Assembly (NCBI RefSeq): GCF_001421805.1
Contig: NZ_LMLC01000002.1
Coordinates: 310,001-374,000, forward strand
DNA from: Sphingomonas sp. Leaf34
GTDB lineage: Bacteria; Pseudomonadota; Alphaproteobacteria; Sphingomonadales; Sphingomonadaceae
DNA length: 64,000 nucleotides
Reading direction: 5' to 3'
Shown here: in pieces, positions 16,760 to 27,000 of the stretch
Layout: every line of letters starts with the position of its first letter
Position numbering within the stretch: the first letter of the stretch is position 1
Notes under the pieces: model-generated
What the model saw: only the letters and a program-made list of their open reading frames with translations
Database searches by the model: none
Told to the model about the DNA's origin: nothing
Program-made: the position numbers and the translations under genes

Positions 16760-18376
16760 ATGCTCCGCATCACCGATCTCAAGCTCCCGCTCAACCACGC
16801 CGACGAGGCGCTCCCCGCCGCGATCCGCGATCGCCTGCGCGTCACCCCGCGCGACCTGATCCGTTACACGATCGCCAGGCGGGCGCACGACGCGCGCGAC
16901 AAGATGGACATCCAGCTCGTCTATTCGGTCGACGTCACGCTGAAGAACGAGGATACCGTCCTCACCCGCTTCCGTAAGGACCGCCACGTCCAGCGTACCC
17001 CCGACACCGGCTATCGCTTCGTCACCAAAAGCGGCCCGAGCTACACCGGCCCGCGCCCGGTCGTCGTCGGCGCAGGCCCCTGCGGTCTCTTCGCAGGCCT
17101 GATCCTCGCGCAGATGGGGTTCCGCCCGATCATCCTCGACCGCGGCAAGGTCGTCCGCGAGCGGACCAAGGACACCTGGGGCCTCTGGCGCAAGAGCGTC
17201 CTCAACCCCGAATCCAACGTCCAGTTCGGCGAAGGCGGCGCCGGCACCTTCTCCGACGGCAAGCTCTGGAGCCAGATCAAGGACCCGCGCCATCTCGGCC
17301 GCAAGGTCCTGACCGAGTTCGTCAAGGCCGGCGCGCCACCCGAAATCCTCACCGAAGCGCATCCGCATATCGGCACGTTCCGCCTCGTCACGATGGTCGA
17401 GAGCATGCGCGAGACGATCGAGGCGCTTGGCGGCGAATATCGCTTCTCGACCCGCGTCGACGGCCTCGACGTTGCGGAGGAGGCCGGCACGCGCCAGCTC
17501 CGCGGACTCCATCTCAGCACCGGCGACTATCTCGAAGCCAACCATGTCGTCTTCGCGGTCGGTCACAGCGCGCGCGACACGTTCGAGATGCTCCACGCCA
17601 CGGGCGTCCATGTCGAGGCGAAACCCTTCTCGATCGGCGTCCGCATCGAGCATCCGCAATCGTGGATCGACGAAGCACGGTTCGGCCCGTGCGCCGGCCA
17701 CCCCGATCTCGGCGCGGCGGCGTACAGCCTGTCGCATCACTGCAAGAACGACCGCACCGTCTACAGCTTCTGCATGTGCCCCGGCGGCACCGTCGTCGCC
17801 GCGACCTCCGAGGAGGGCCGCGTCGCCACCAACGGCATGAGCCAATATTCGCGCAACGAACGCAACGCGAATTCGGGGATCGTGATCGGCATCGATCCCG
17901 CGCGCGACTATCCGGGCCACCCGCTCGCCGGGATCGCGCTGCAGCGCCACTGGGAATCGCGCGCCTATGTCGCGGGCGGCTCGAACTACAAGGCGCCCGC
18001 GCAGCGCATCGGCGACCTGCTCGCCGGCCGCCCCTCGACCGCGCTCGGCTCGGTGATCCCGTCGTACAAGCCGGGCGTGCACATGACCGACCTGGCCGAA
18101 TGCCTGCCCGACTTCGCGATCACCGCGTTGCGCGAGGCATTGCCCGCCTTCGGCCGTGAGATCCCCGGCTACGATCATCCCGACGCGGTGCTGACGGGGG
18201 TCGAGACGCGCACCTCGTCGCCCGTCCGGATCACGCGCGGCGACGATTTCGTGAGCCTCAACACCGCCGGTCTGTTCCCGGCGGGCGAAGGCGCGGGCTA
18301 TGCGGGCGGCATCCTCTCCGCGGCGGTCGATGGCATAAAGGTCGCGGAGGCGGTCGCGCTCAACCTGACGGCCTGA
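16760..18376 (+). CDS. FAD-dependent dehydrogenase, COG2509-like
   Basis: A 538-aa flavoprotein of the 'uncharacterised FAD-dependent dehydrogenase' type. Residues 1-90 form a family-specific N-terminal domain (MLRITDLKLPLNHADEALPA, then a DIQLVYSVDV stretch). The Rossmann dinucleotide motif VVVGAGPCGLFAGLILAQMG follows near residue 100, and the FAD motif AGLFPAGEGAGYAGGILSAA lies near the C-terminus. The NVQFGEGGAGTFSDGKLWSQ block is characteristic. Cys residues in YSFCMCPGG could be structural. No partner gene is coupled to it: cobO is divergent and a cyclophilin gene converges. Substrate unknown. Confidence 0.87.
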   Translation: MLRITDLKLPLNHADEALPAAIRDRLRVTPRDLIRYTIARRAHDARDKMDIQLVYSVDVTLKNEDTVLTRFRKDRHVQRTPDTGYRFVTKSGPSYTGPRPVVVGAGPCGLFAGLILAQMGFRPIILDRGKVVRERTKDTWGLWRKSVLNPESNVQFGEGGAGTFSDGKLWSQIKDPRHLGRKVLTEFVKAGAPPEILTEAHPHIGTFRLVTMVESMRETIEALGGEYRFSTRVDGLDVAEEAGTRQLRGLHLSTGDYLEANHVVFAVGHSARDTFEMLHATGVHVEAKPFSIGVRIEHPQSWIDEARFGPCAGHPDLGAAAYSLSHHCKNDRTVYSFCMCPGGTVVAATSEEGRVATNGMSQYSRNERNANSGIVIGIDPARDYPGHPLAGIALQRHWESRAYVAGGSNYKAPAQRIGDLLAGRPSTALGSVIPSYKPGVHMTDLAECLPDFAITALREALPAFGREIPGYDHPDAVLTGVETRTSSPVRITRGDDFVSLNTAGLFPAGEGAGYAGGILSAAVDGIKVAEAVALNLTA

Positions 18377-18400
18377 TCACCACGAGTAGAAGCCGGAAGC

Positions 18401-19072
18401 TCACTTCTTCCTGTCAGGGCCCGTCTTGATCAGCCAGGCTCGTGGCAGTCCGGTCGGCTTCGCCACGCCGTCGAGTCGCCGCGCGCTGACCAGCGCCACG
18501 CGCTTCAGGATCATCTGGTCCTTGAACGCGTCCATCCCGCCGCCGGTCGGCTTGGCGAGGATGCGCTTGACGACGTCCATCCCCGCGACGACGTGGCCGA
18601 AGGCGGCATAGCCGGGGTAGCCCGGCCGCGCGTCCATCGCCGGCGCTGGCCCTACGGCAATGAAGAAATTGCCGCCCGCCGACGCCGGCGTCATGCCGCG
18701 CGCCATCGATATCGTCCCGTCGAGATGCTTGATCCCGGTCATCGCCGTGGTCTCGAGCGGAAACGGCGGCAGGATACGCCGTGCGTCGGTACGAATACCC
18801 GCCTGGATGAAGCCCGATTTTGGCGACGATTTCTGCCGGCTCGCGCGGTAGAAATCGGTCCCGTCGAACCGCCCGTCATCGACATAGGCGAGGAAGTTTT
18901 TGGTCGTCTTGGGCGCATGTCGCGTATCGAGTGCAAGCAGGATCGGGCCCTCCGAGGTCACGATCCGAACGCGGACGATCCCCGGCTTGGGACCTGCTGG
19001 CGCCGCCGATTGCGCGCCGCCTGCGCTGGCGACCGTTGCAACCGCCAGCAGCCCCATCATCACTCGCCGCAT
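18401..19072 (-). CDS. Peptidyl-prolyl cis-trans isomerase, cyclophilin type, exported
   Basis: A 223-aa cyclophilin with an N-terminal signal peptide (MRRVMMGLLAVATVASAGGA, cleaved near residue 20). The cyclophilin fold is visible from about residue 33: VRIVTSEGPILLALDTRHAP, FDGTDFYRAS, a GTISMARG core, NFFIAVGPAPAMD and YAAFGHVVAGMDVVKRI. Compared with E. coli PpiA it has an extended middle and a C-terminal tail of about 30 residues. The periplasmic folding role is inferred from the signal. The signal start and the 212-bp gap downstream of the flavoprotein operon suggest its own promoter. Confidence 0.9.
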   Translation of the reverse strand: MRRVMMGLLAVATVASAGGAQSAAPAGPKPGIVRVRIVTSEGPILLALDTRHAPKTTKNFLAYVDDGRFDGTDFYRASRQKSSPKSGFIQAGIRTDARRILPPFPLETTAMTGIKHLDGTISMARGMTPASAGGNFFIAVGPAPAMDARPGYPGYAAFGHVVAGMDVVKRILAKPTGGGMDAFKDQMILKRVALVSARRLDGVAKPTGLPRAWLIKTGPDRKK

Positions 19073-19284
19073 CCTGGATCTCTCACGCCTTTACCGATCG
19101 GTTTCGGCTAGCGATCGATTTGCAACGAAGCAAGCAAGCGCGATCGAGCGGACCACCCGCGTCTCAACCTCCGACGGCGGCCACGCCCCGGTTGCAGGGC
19201 GGCAATACCGAAGTCAGGCGGGGTGTTACCAACGTCTTGCCACGCCGGCCCCGGTCTTGGCCGGGGGAATGCGCCAGCGATCGC

Positions 19285-20946
19285 TCATGACGTCTCCCGT
19301 CTGACCATGTCGGCCAGCGCGATATGGACCTGCGCGACCACCGCGGCCCCCTCGCCGACCGCGGCCGCGACGCGCTTGGTCGATCCCGCGCGTACGTCGC
19401 CGATCGCGAAAACGCGCGGGCGGCTCGTCTGCAACGAAAGCGTCGCCCGGCCGGTGACGATGAACCCCTTGTCGTCGGTATCGACGCAGCCGCGCAGCCA
19501 ACCTGCATTGGGCTCGGCACCGATGAACAGGAACAAATGCCGCATCGCAAAGGACGTCGTCGAGCCGTCCGGCTGGCGGAAGGTAGCCGCCGTGAGCCCG
19601 GTCGCGCGATCGCCCTCGAGGCCGACGATCTCCGTGCCGACGTGCAACGTCACGTTGGGCAACGCCGAGATCCGGTCGATCAGGTATCTCGACATCGTCG
19701 CTGCCAGCGGCCGTCGGACGATCAAATGCAGATGTTTCACCCGAGGCGCCAGGAAGACCACTGCCTGCCCCGCCGAATTGCCACCGCCGACCAGCGCGAC
19801 CACCTCGCCCTCGCACAGTCGCGCCTCGATCGGTGACGCCCAATACGACACGCCCGCGCCCTCGAACAGCGCCAGATCGGGAATGTCGGGGCGACGATAG
19901 CGCGCGCCCGACGCGACGATTACGGCCCGCGACCTGACCCGCTTGTTATCCGGCAGCGCGAGTATCAGCGGTTCGTCCGCGCGCCCCGCGTCGTCGTCGA
20001 GCCGCGCGATCGCCAGCGGCACGGCGATCTCCGCTCCGAACTTGAGTGCCTGGTTGAACGCGCGGCCCGCCAGCGCCTGGCCTGAAATTCCCGTCGGGAA
20101 CCCCAGATAATTCTCGATCCGCGCCGACGCGCCCGCCTGCCCGCCGATCGCGCGTTCGTCGAGGACGACCACCGACAGCCCCTCGGACGCCGCATACACC
20201 GCCGCCGCGAGCCCCGCCGGTCCCGCACCGACGATCGCCACGTCGTACACCGCATCCGGATCGAGGTCGGGGGTGATCCCGATGCATGCTGCCACCTCGA
20301 CGTCCGACGGTCGCTTCAGGACCGTCCCGTTCGGACAGACCACCAGTGGCAGGTCGGCGCGCAACACGCCGATCCGCTCGACCAGCGCCCGCCCTTCGTC
20401 GTCGGAGGCGGCGTCGAGCACGATATTGGGATAGCCCGACCGCGTGAGGAAGCCTTGCAGCCGGACGATATCGGCGCTGCCCGGGACCCCGACGATGACC
20501 GTACCGCCGCTGCCCTGCTCGATCAGCCCGACGCGGCGAAGGATCAGCGCACGCATCACGATCTCGCCGACGTCCGCCGAGCCGACCATCAAAGCCCGAA
20601 GATGTGCAGGATCGAACGGCAGCGCGGTGCAGCCATCGGCGCCGGCGCGGCCACCCGCGGTCGACGGGCGGCCGGCAAGCTGGTTTACCTCGCCCGTGAT
20701 CTGTCCCACTCCGTGCGAAGTAATCGGGGCCTCGTGCGTCAGCCCGTCGCGGCGGATAACCTTGATCGCGCCCGCCAGCACCAGCCATGCAGGCGCGCCG
20801 AGCTCACCGATCGCATAGACCTGTTCGCCCGCGGTGAATTTGCGCGCCGGCCCGCTCGCGAACCGCTTGGCCGTCTCGATCTGATCGGCGTCGAGCACCG
20901 GGAACATCTGATGCTCGCGCGAGGTGACGCTGTCGGTCGGGGTCAT
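19285..20946 (-). CDS. Cyclic-nucleotide-binding-like domain fused to thioredoxin-reductase-like flavoprotein (no CxxC)
   Basis: A 553-aa fusion. Residues about 20-130 resemble a Crp-type cNMP-binding domain (FTAGEQVYAIGELGAPAWLV); residues about 145-225 a glutaredoxin/TlpA-like linker; residues about 230-550 a TrxB-type FAD/NAD(P) module with DVAIVGAGPAGLAAAVYAAS, GGQAGASARIENYLGFPTGI, VALVGGGNSAGQA and VFAIGDVRAGSTKRVAAAVG. Where thioredoxin reductases have the redox CxxC (SYCATC), this protein has SYWASPIEARLC, so it cannot do dithiol exchange in the usual way. It overlaps the class I oxidoreductase by 4 bp. The family is known in databases as FAD-dependent oxidoreductase; its substrate is not. 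Confidence 0.85.
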   Translation of the reverse strand: MTPTDSVTSREHQMFPVLDADQIETAKRFASGPARKFTAGEQVYAIGELGAPAWLVLAGAIKVIRRDGLTHEAPITSHGVGQITGEVNQLAGRPSTAGGRAGADGCTALPFDPAHLRALMVGSADVGEIVMRALILRRVGLIEQGSGGTVIVGVPGSADIVRLQGFLTRSGYPNIVLDAASDDEGRALVERIGVLRADLPLVVCPNGTVLKRPSDVEVAACIGITPDLDPDAVYDVAIVGAGPAGLAAAVYAASEGLSVVVLDERAIGGQAGASARIENYLGFPTGISGQALAGRAFNQALKFGAEIAVPLAIARLDDDAGRADEPLILALPDNKRVRSRAVIVASGARYRRPDIPDLALFEGAGVSYWASPIEARLCEGEVVALVGGGNSAGQAVVFLAPRVKHLHLIVRRPLAATMSRYLIDRISALPNVTLHVGTEIVGLEGDRATGLTAATFRQPDGSTTSFAMRHLFLFIGAEPNAGWLRGCVDTDDKGFIVTGRATLSLQTSRPRVFAIGDVRAGSTKRVAAAVGEGAAVVAQVHIALADMVRRETS

Positions 20947-22322
20947 CGCGGCGTCACCGGTGCGAGATCGGACACCAACGTCGGGATCAGCTCGGACACG
21001 GTCGGATGGATCGGCACCGCCCAGCGGAGCGCCGACACCGGCTGATCCGCGGTCATCATGTCGAGGATACCGTGGATCGCCTCGTCGCCCCCGACACCGA
21101 GGATCGCCGCGCCGAGGATCCGTTGCGTCTCCGCATCCGCAACGATCTTCATGAAACCGCGTGTCTCACCCTTCTCGATCGCCCGCCCGACCCGCGTCAT
21201 CAGCCGCTTCGACACGAGGATCGGCCGCCCGGTCTTTTCGGCTTCGGTCTGCGTCATCCCGACCCGGCCGAGCGGCGGGTCGGTGTACAGCGCATAGCCG
21301 ACCAACCGCTGGCTCACGCTCCGCTCATCGCCGTCGAGAAGGTTCGCCGCGACGATCTCGAAGTCGTTATAGGCGGTATGCGTGAACGCGCCGCGGCCGT
21401 TGCAGTCGCCGAGCGCCCAGACGCCCGGCACGTCGGTCTGGAGCAGGTCGTCGACCAAGACGTACCCCTTTGCGTCGGTGGTGATGCCCGCGAGGTCGAG
21501 TCCGAGATCGTCGGTGTTCGGCCGCCGTCCGACCGCGAGCAGCACATGGCTTCCGACCACGACCGGATCGCCTGCCGCGCAATCGACCGATACCGCGACG
21601 CCGGCTTCGTGCGCGGCGAAAGCGATGCAGTTCGCCCCGGTCCGCACCACGACTCCTTCGTCCTCCAGGATCTCGCGCACCGCGTCGGACACGTCGGCGT
21701 CCTCGTGTGCGATCAGCCGCTCACCGCGCTCGACCACGGTGACGGCGGCGCCGAACCGGCGATACATCTGCGCGAATTCGAGCCCGACATAGCTCCCCCC
21801 GACGACGACGAGATGCTCGGGCACCGCATCCAGCGCGACCATGTCGGTATTGTCGAGATGCGGTACGTCGCCGACGCCGGTCATGTCGGGGATGCTCGCG
21901 CGCCCACCGACGTTGAGGAAGATGCGCGGCGCGGTCAGAATCTCATCATCGACCGCGATCGTCCCGGGACCGGTAAACCGCGCATGGCCACGCAGAAGAG
22001 TGAGCCCCGCCATCCCCTCCAGCCAGGTTTCGTTGCCAGTCCGCGCGTCCGTGACCACCTTGCGCGCACGCGCGGCGACGGCGGGCATGTCGACGACGAC
22101 ATCGCCGGTCCGTATGCCGAACTCAGTCGCACGCCGCGCGAGATGCGCCGCATAGGCGCTGGCGACGAGCGTCTTGGTCGGCATGCACCCGGTATTGACG
22201 CAGGTCCCCCCGATCAGCTTGCGCTCGATCAGCGCCACGCTCATGCCGGCGGCCGTCAGCCGCCCGGCCAGCGGTGGTCCCGCCTGCCCTGCCCCGACGA
22301 TGATCGCATCGAACCGCCGCAT
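20943..22322 (-). CDS. Class I pyridine nucleotide-disulfide oxidoreductase, mercuric-reductase-like
   Basis: A 459-aa flavoprotein starting MRRFDAIIVGAGQAGPPLAG. The redox-active disulfide GGTCVNTGCMPTK (Cys41, Cys46) is intact, with an NAD(P) site VVVGGSYVGLEFAQMYRRFG, the second FAD motif GVWALGDCNGRGAFTHTAYN and the dimerisation tail with HPTVSELIPT. It lacks the N-terminal heavy-metal domain and the C-terminal Cys-Cys of true mercuric reductases, and belongs to the class often annotated 'FAD-containing oxidoreductase'. TGATG overlap with DUF4126 upstream and ATGA overlap with the cNMP-flavoprotein downstream make a three-gene operon. Confidence 0.9.
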   Translation of the reverse strand: MRRFDAIIVGAGQAGPPLAGRLTAAGMSVALIERKLIGGTCVNTGCMPTKTLVASAYAAHLARRATEFGIRTGDVVVDMPAVAARARKVVTDARTGNETWLEGMAGLTLLRGHARFTGPGTIAVDDEILTAPRIFLNVGGRASIPDMTGVGDVPHLDNTDMVALDAVPEHLVVVGGSYVGLEFAQMYRRFGAAVTVVERGERLIAHEDADVSDAVREILEDEGVVVRTGANCIAFAAHEAGVAVSVDCAAGDPVVVGSHVLLAVGRRPNTDDLGLDLAGITTDAKGYVLVDDLLQTDVPGVWALGDCNGRGAFTHTAYNDFEIVAANLLDGDERSVSQRLVGYALYTDPPLGRVGMTQTEAEKTGRPILVSKRLMTRVGRAIEKGETRGFMKIVADAETQRILGAAILGVGGDEAIHGILDMMTADQPVSALRWAVPIHPTVSELIPTLVSDLAPVTPR

Positions 22323-22777
22323 CACAGCAGGGCCACGACCAGCGTGGCGAGCGCGATCGCCGACAGGTCCTCAATCACCGCGGCGGGTTGATCGCGACCG
22401 AACGTCGCCGCGAGCCTCGTCCGCAATCTTGCTCCCCCCAAAGTTCCAAGCACCGCTCCGATCCCACCGAGTGCCGACCCGACCAGCGGCGAACCCAGCG
22501 GATAGCCGACCGCGGCGCCGGAAATGCCACCGGTCACGATCCGGACCCCGAACTGCGGTGGCACCAGGCGGCTCGGTGTCGATGGCAATTGGTCGGTGAC
22601 GAGTTCGCCCGCCGCGAGCGCCGACAAGATCCAAGGTGTGAACCGCCACCCAAGAACAGCCAGCCACGTCCCCTGCAACGGCACGATGCCAATCGCGGCG
22701 GCCCAGGCGATCGCGGCAGGCGCCATCATCGCCCGCATCCCTGCGACGATGCCGATGACGAGCGCGAGAACAAGCAT
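22322..22777 (-). CDS. DUF4126 family membrane protein
   Basis: A 151-aa integral membrane protein. The start is set at ATG 22777, which has AGGAG six bases upstream; an ATG at 22792 would add five residues. It begins LVLALVIGIVAGMRAMMAPA, the hallmark of DUF4126, followed by four or five hydrophobic helices rich in glycine (GGISGAAVGYPLGSPLVGSA) and a C-terminal helix ending ALATLVVALL. First gene of the operon with the two flavoproteins. No function is known for the family; a membrane partner or transport role is only suggested by context. Confidence 0.8.
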   Translation of the reverse strand: MLVLALVIGIVAGMRAMMAPAAIAWAAAIGIVPLQGTWLAVLGWRFTPWILSALAAGELVTDQLPSTPSRLVPPQFGVRIVTGGISGAAVGYPLGSPLVGSALGGIGAVLGTLGGARLRTRLAATFGRDQPAAVIEDLSAIALATLVVALL

Positions 22778-23093
22778 GGCCGTCTCCTGCATCCAGTGTC
22801 TGAAGGACGCTTTCACGCGCGCGCTACCCGGTCAATCCGCGATCGCGCCCACCTGACCGGGCCGGTCGACCATCAGGGGAGCCCGCCGCCGGGTTGCCGC
22901 CAGCGCCGCTACGGACAAGCCGTTGCGCGCGTGGCACATCTCGCACGCCCGCAAGCTCGTGAATCAGGGTTCGAAATCGTCGCAGTCCACTTCCGGCGCG
23001 TCACACGATCACCCGGGAGATCGATCCATTCCCGATCCGTAACGGTATCCCAAGAAGTTTGATGGTCGCTCCACGTCGGCGATTCGGTCCAGT
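22778..23093. other. Intergenic region without a recognised gene
   Basis: About 316 bp between the DUF2891 stop and the DUF4126 start, both on the minus strand. It must carry the promoter of the DUF4126 operon and the end of the long catabolic operon. A TTGACC on the minus strand near 22823 is a possible -35 box, but no matching -10 is obvious. I see no intrinsic terminator, repeat or convincing small ORF. Confidence 0.4.
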
Positions 23094-24077
23094 TTACGCA
23101 TCGAGCGCCAGCAACGCGAACGTCGCCAGCCAATGTTCGCCCATATAATCGTCGGCGAGATGCGGCAGCGCTTCCGCCAGATGCGCATCGGCGATTGCGT
23201 GCGCCCGCGCCGGATCCGGCAGCGCTTCGGCGATCGACCGCCAACCCCACGCGCGCGACAGGTTTACCCCATCGAGATGCGCGAGCCGCCCGTCCGAACG
23301 ATCGCTGACGATCGCCGGTGCCTGCAGACACGCGGTCGCCGGCCCGAAAGGCTCGGGCAGGAACGCGCTCAGCCACCCCTCGAACGACGCCCCCACCACG
23401 TCGCGCATCAATACCGCCTCGCACAGGGTCGCCGACAGGAAATCCTCGCCGCTCGGCTCCCATGGCCGGCAATCGCGATCCGCCCCGAACCAGGCGCGCG
23501 CGCGCGCCTCGATCAGCATCGCCAGCGCGGTGTCGTGCGTGCGCGCCCAGCGCAGCGCATGAACCAGCGCGAACGCGGTACAGTCATGCTTGCCGCTCCG
23601 GACCGGATAGACGAGCTTCGGCAGATAGCCGGCGAACCGCGCCGCGAACGCGCGCGCGAGCGGCTCGATCGCCGCCGCCCAGCCGCGATCGGGTCGCAAC
23701 GCCAGCTCGTCGTGCAGCGCCAGCAGCCAGCCCCACCCATAAGGGCGCTCGAAGCTCCCCGTCGTCGGCCGTGCCAGATAGGCGAGCTCGCCTGCCGCGC
23801 GGTCCGCCACCAGCATCCGGTCCGCCAACGCCTCGACCGCGGCCACCTCGGGCATCGCGGGGTACAGCCGGGCCAGCCGCATCACCTGCCACCAGCCATG
23901 CACGCAGCTATGCCAGTCATAGCTGCCATGAAAGATCGGATGCAGCGTCCTGGGCAGCGCAAGATCATCCGGCCCGCCCAACGTCTGGTCGAGCTTGTAC
24001 GGCCACTCGCGCGTGAGATGCCCCAGCGTCAGCGCGGCGAACCGCCCCGCGGTCGCCTGATCCAGTGCGTGCGTCAT
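23094..24077 (-). CDS. DUF2891 domain-containing protein
   Basis: A 327-aa, tryptophan-rich soluble protein without signal peptide. It shows the DUF2891 pattern: [16 protein letters not shown] at the start, then [36 protein letters not shown], a [20 protein letters not shown] stretch, [37 protein letters not shown] and the closing [17 protein letters not shown]. These conserved blocks look like an alpha/alpha toroid of the kind found in glycan and peptide enzymes. Its ATG overlaps the 5-oxoprolinase stop (ATGA), so expression is coupled. No function is established; context points to amino-acid or gamma-glutamyl metabolism. Confidence 0.83.
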   Translation of the reverse strand: MTHALDQATAGRFAALTLGHLTREWPYKLDQTLGGPDDLALPRTLHPIFHGSYDWHSCVHGWWQVMRLARLYPAMPEVAAVEALADRMLVADRAAGELAYLARPTTGSFERPYGWGWLLALHDELALRPDRGWAAAIEPLARAFAARFAGYLPKLVYPVRSGKHDCTAFALVHALRWARTHDTALAMLIEARARAWFGADRDCRPWEPSGEDFLSATLCEAVLMRDVVGASFEGWLSAFLPEPFGPATACLQAPAIVSDRSDGRLAHLDGVNLSRAWGWRSIAEALPDPARAHAIADAHLAEALPHLADDYMGEHWLATFALLALDA

Positions 24078-27000
24078 TCGACTCCCCCAAACCCGCCGCC
24101 GCCGGGCGTCTCGATCACGAACACGTCGCCCGCGTGCATGTCGACGCGCGCGGTCGAGCCGAGCCGTTCGACGCTGCCATCGGCCCGCTCGACGCTCGCC
24201 GAGCCCAGCCCGCCGCGCTCGCCGCCGGCCATGCCGAACGGCGCGATGCGGCGGCGGTTGGCGAGGATACAGGCCGTCATGTCAGCAAGGAAGCGGACGC
24301 GTCGCGTACCGCCGTCGCCGCCATGGTGCGCGCCTGCTCCGCCCGAGCCGCGCCGGATCGAGAATTCCTCGATCAGCACTGGGAAGCGCGTCTCGAAGAT
24401 CTCGGGGTCGGTCAGCCGGCTGTTGGTCATGTGCGTCTGGATCACCGACGCGCCGTCGAAGCCGGGGCCTGCGCCCGCGCCGCCGGCGATCGTCTCGTAA
24501 TATTGGTGCACGGCGTTGCCGAAGGTGAAGTTGTTCATCGTCCCCTGGCTCGCGGCCATCGCGCTGAGCGCACCGAACAGCGCGTCGGTGACCACCTGGC
24601 TCGTCTCGACATTGCCCGCGACGACCGCGGCCGGATAGCGCGGGTTGAGCATCGAGCCTTCGGGCACGCGGATCGTGACACCGCGCAGGCAGCCGTCGTT
24701 GAGCGGCACGGCCTCGTCGATCAGCGCGCGGACGACGTAGAGCACGGCAGCGCGGACGATCGAGACGGGGGCGTTGAAGTTGGTCGGACGCTGCGCGCTG
24801 GTGCCGGCGAAGTCGACCTCTATCGTCGCGGCCGCGGGATCGACGCGGACGGCCACGCGGACGACGGCGCCGTCATCCATCTCGTACGCGAAATCGCCGT
24901 CATCGAGCGTCGCGATCAGACGGCGGACGGCGGCGTCGGCATTGGCCTGGACGTGTTCCATATACGCCGCGACGACGTCGGTGCCGTATTCGTCGGCCAG
25001 CCGCACGAGCCCTGTCGCGCCGCGGGTGCAGGCGGCGAGCTGGGCGGACAGGTCGGCGATGTTCTGGTCGATGTTGCGGGCGGGATAGCGGCCGGACACG
25101 AACACGGCGCGCAGCTCTGCTTCGAGGAACCGCCCCTCATCAACAACCAGCACGTCGTCGAGCAGCACGCCCTCCTCCTCGACCGAGCGGCTTTCGGGCG
25201 GCATCGATCCGGGGGTGATCCCGCCGACGTCTGCGTGATGGCCGCGCGCGGCGACGAAGAACGCAGGCGTATTGCCGTCCTCCGCGAAGACCGGCATAAT
25301 GACCGTGATGTCGGGTAGGTGCGTGCCGCCACGATAGGGCGCGTTGAGCGCATAGGCGTCGCCGCGGCGTATACCGCGCCCGTCAGCGCTGCTCCCGCGC
25401 GCGTCGATGATCGTGCGGATGCTCTCGCCCATGGAGCCCAGATGGACCGGGATGTGTGGCGCGTTGGCGACGAGGTTGCCGTGCGCGTCGAACAGCGCGC
25501 AGCTGAAGTCGAGGCGTTCGCGGATGTTGACCGAGGCGGCGGAGCGCTGGAGGGCCGCACCCATTTCCTCGGCGATGCTCATGAACAAGCCGGCGAAGAT
25601 CGCGAGCCGGACGGGATCGGACTCGGTGCCGATGCTCGCACCAACGCGCGGTGCGATACGGTCGAGGATGAGGTTGCCGATCGGATCGACGCGCGCGCGC
25701 CAGCCGGGTTCGACGATCGTGGTCGAAACGCTGTCGAGGATCAGCGCGGGGCCGTCGACGCCGTGCCCGACGGGGAGGCCTTCGCGCGCGAGGACCGGCG
25801 TGTTGTGCCACGCGCCTGCCATGTAGACGGGCGGGGTCGCGAGGGGGGCCGCGGGTGCGTCCGGGAAGGTGACCAGCGCGGCGTCGATAGGCGGGCTATC
25901 GGCGATCGCTTCCGCGACGATCCGGTCGGCGATCAACGGCGCGTCGCTGGCGAACCCGAACTGCGCGATGTGCGCGGCATCGAAGGCGGCGATCATCGCG
26001 GCCGGGTCGTCGAGATCGCGCTCGATCGTGTGATCGGTCTGGCCGCGACGCAGATGCACGCGGCGCTCGATCCGCACCGTGTCCGCCGCAACGCCCTGCG
26101 CCACGAGGGCATCGCGTGCCGCCTCCGCCAAGCCATCGAGCGCCTGTGTGATCGCGGCATAGTCCGCAAACGCCGCGCCCGAGGTCGCCTCGCGCAGGAC
26201 GCGGCGATCGGCGAGCCCCATGCCATAGGCCGACAGCACGCCGGCGAGCGGGTGGATCATCACCCGGTCCATCGCCAGCGCATCGGCGACCAGGCATGCA
26301 TGCTGCCCCCCCGCCCCGCCGAAGCACGCCAGCGTGTAGCGCGTCACGTCATGCCCACGCGCGACAGAGATCGTGCGGATCGCATTCGCCATGTTAGCGA
26401 CCGCGACCGCGACGAACCCTTCCGCCGCCGCCTGCGGATCAAGCGGCAATTCCGCAAACCGCGCGGCGACCGCCTCGGCATCGAGCGGCGCATCGCCAGT
26501 CGGTCCGAACAGCGCGGGGAAGAATTCGGGGCGCACTTTCCCCAGCATCACGTTGCAGTCGGTCACCGTCAGCGGCCCGCCGCGGCGATAGCAGGCGGGC
26601 CCCGGCACCGCGCCCGCGCTCTCCGGGCCGACGATCAGCCTTTCCCCGTCATACCGGCAGATCGATCCGCCGCCTGCCGCCACCGTGTGGATCCGCAGCA
26701 TCGGCGCGCGGATGCGGGCGCCCGCGATCAGCGTTTCGGTGTCGCGTTCATAGGTGCCGGCATAATGCGACACGTCGGTCGAGGTGCCGCCCATATCGAA
26801 GCCGATTACGTGCGCGAACCCGGTCTCGAGTGCGGTCGCAGCCATGCCGACGATGCCGCCCGCTGGCCCCGACAGTATCGCGTCCTTGCCGCGAAAGCCT
26901 GCGCCGTCGACCAGCCCGCCCGACGACTGCATGAACAGCGCCCCCTGTCCCAGCGCGTCGCTCAACCCCGCGACATAGCGATCGACGACCGGCGACAGAT

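Noticed and set aside
16100-18178. 692-codon minus-strand frame covering cobO and the region opposite the FAD gene
   Set aside because: Only the last 199 codons are CobO; the rest is antisense to the COG2509-like gene.
19226-19288. 20-codon frame (MSDRWRIPPAKTGAGVARRW) overlapping the cNMP-flavoprotein stop by ATGA
   Set aside because: The overlap is suggestive, but the peptide is too short and basic to judge and nothing else supports it.
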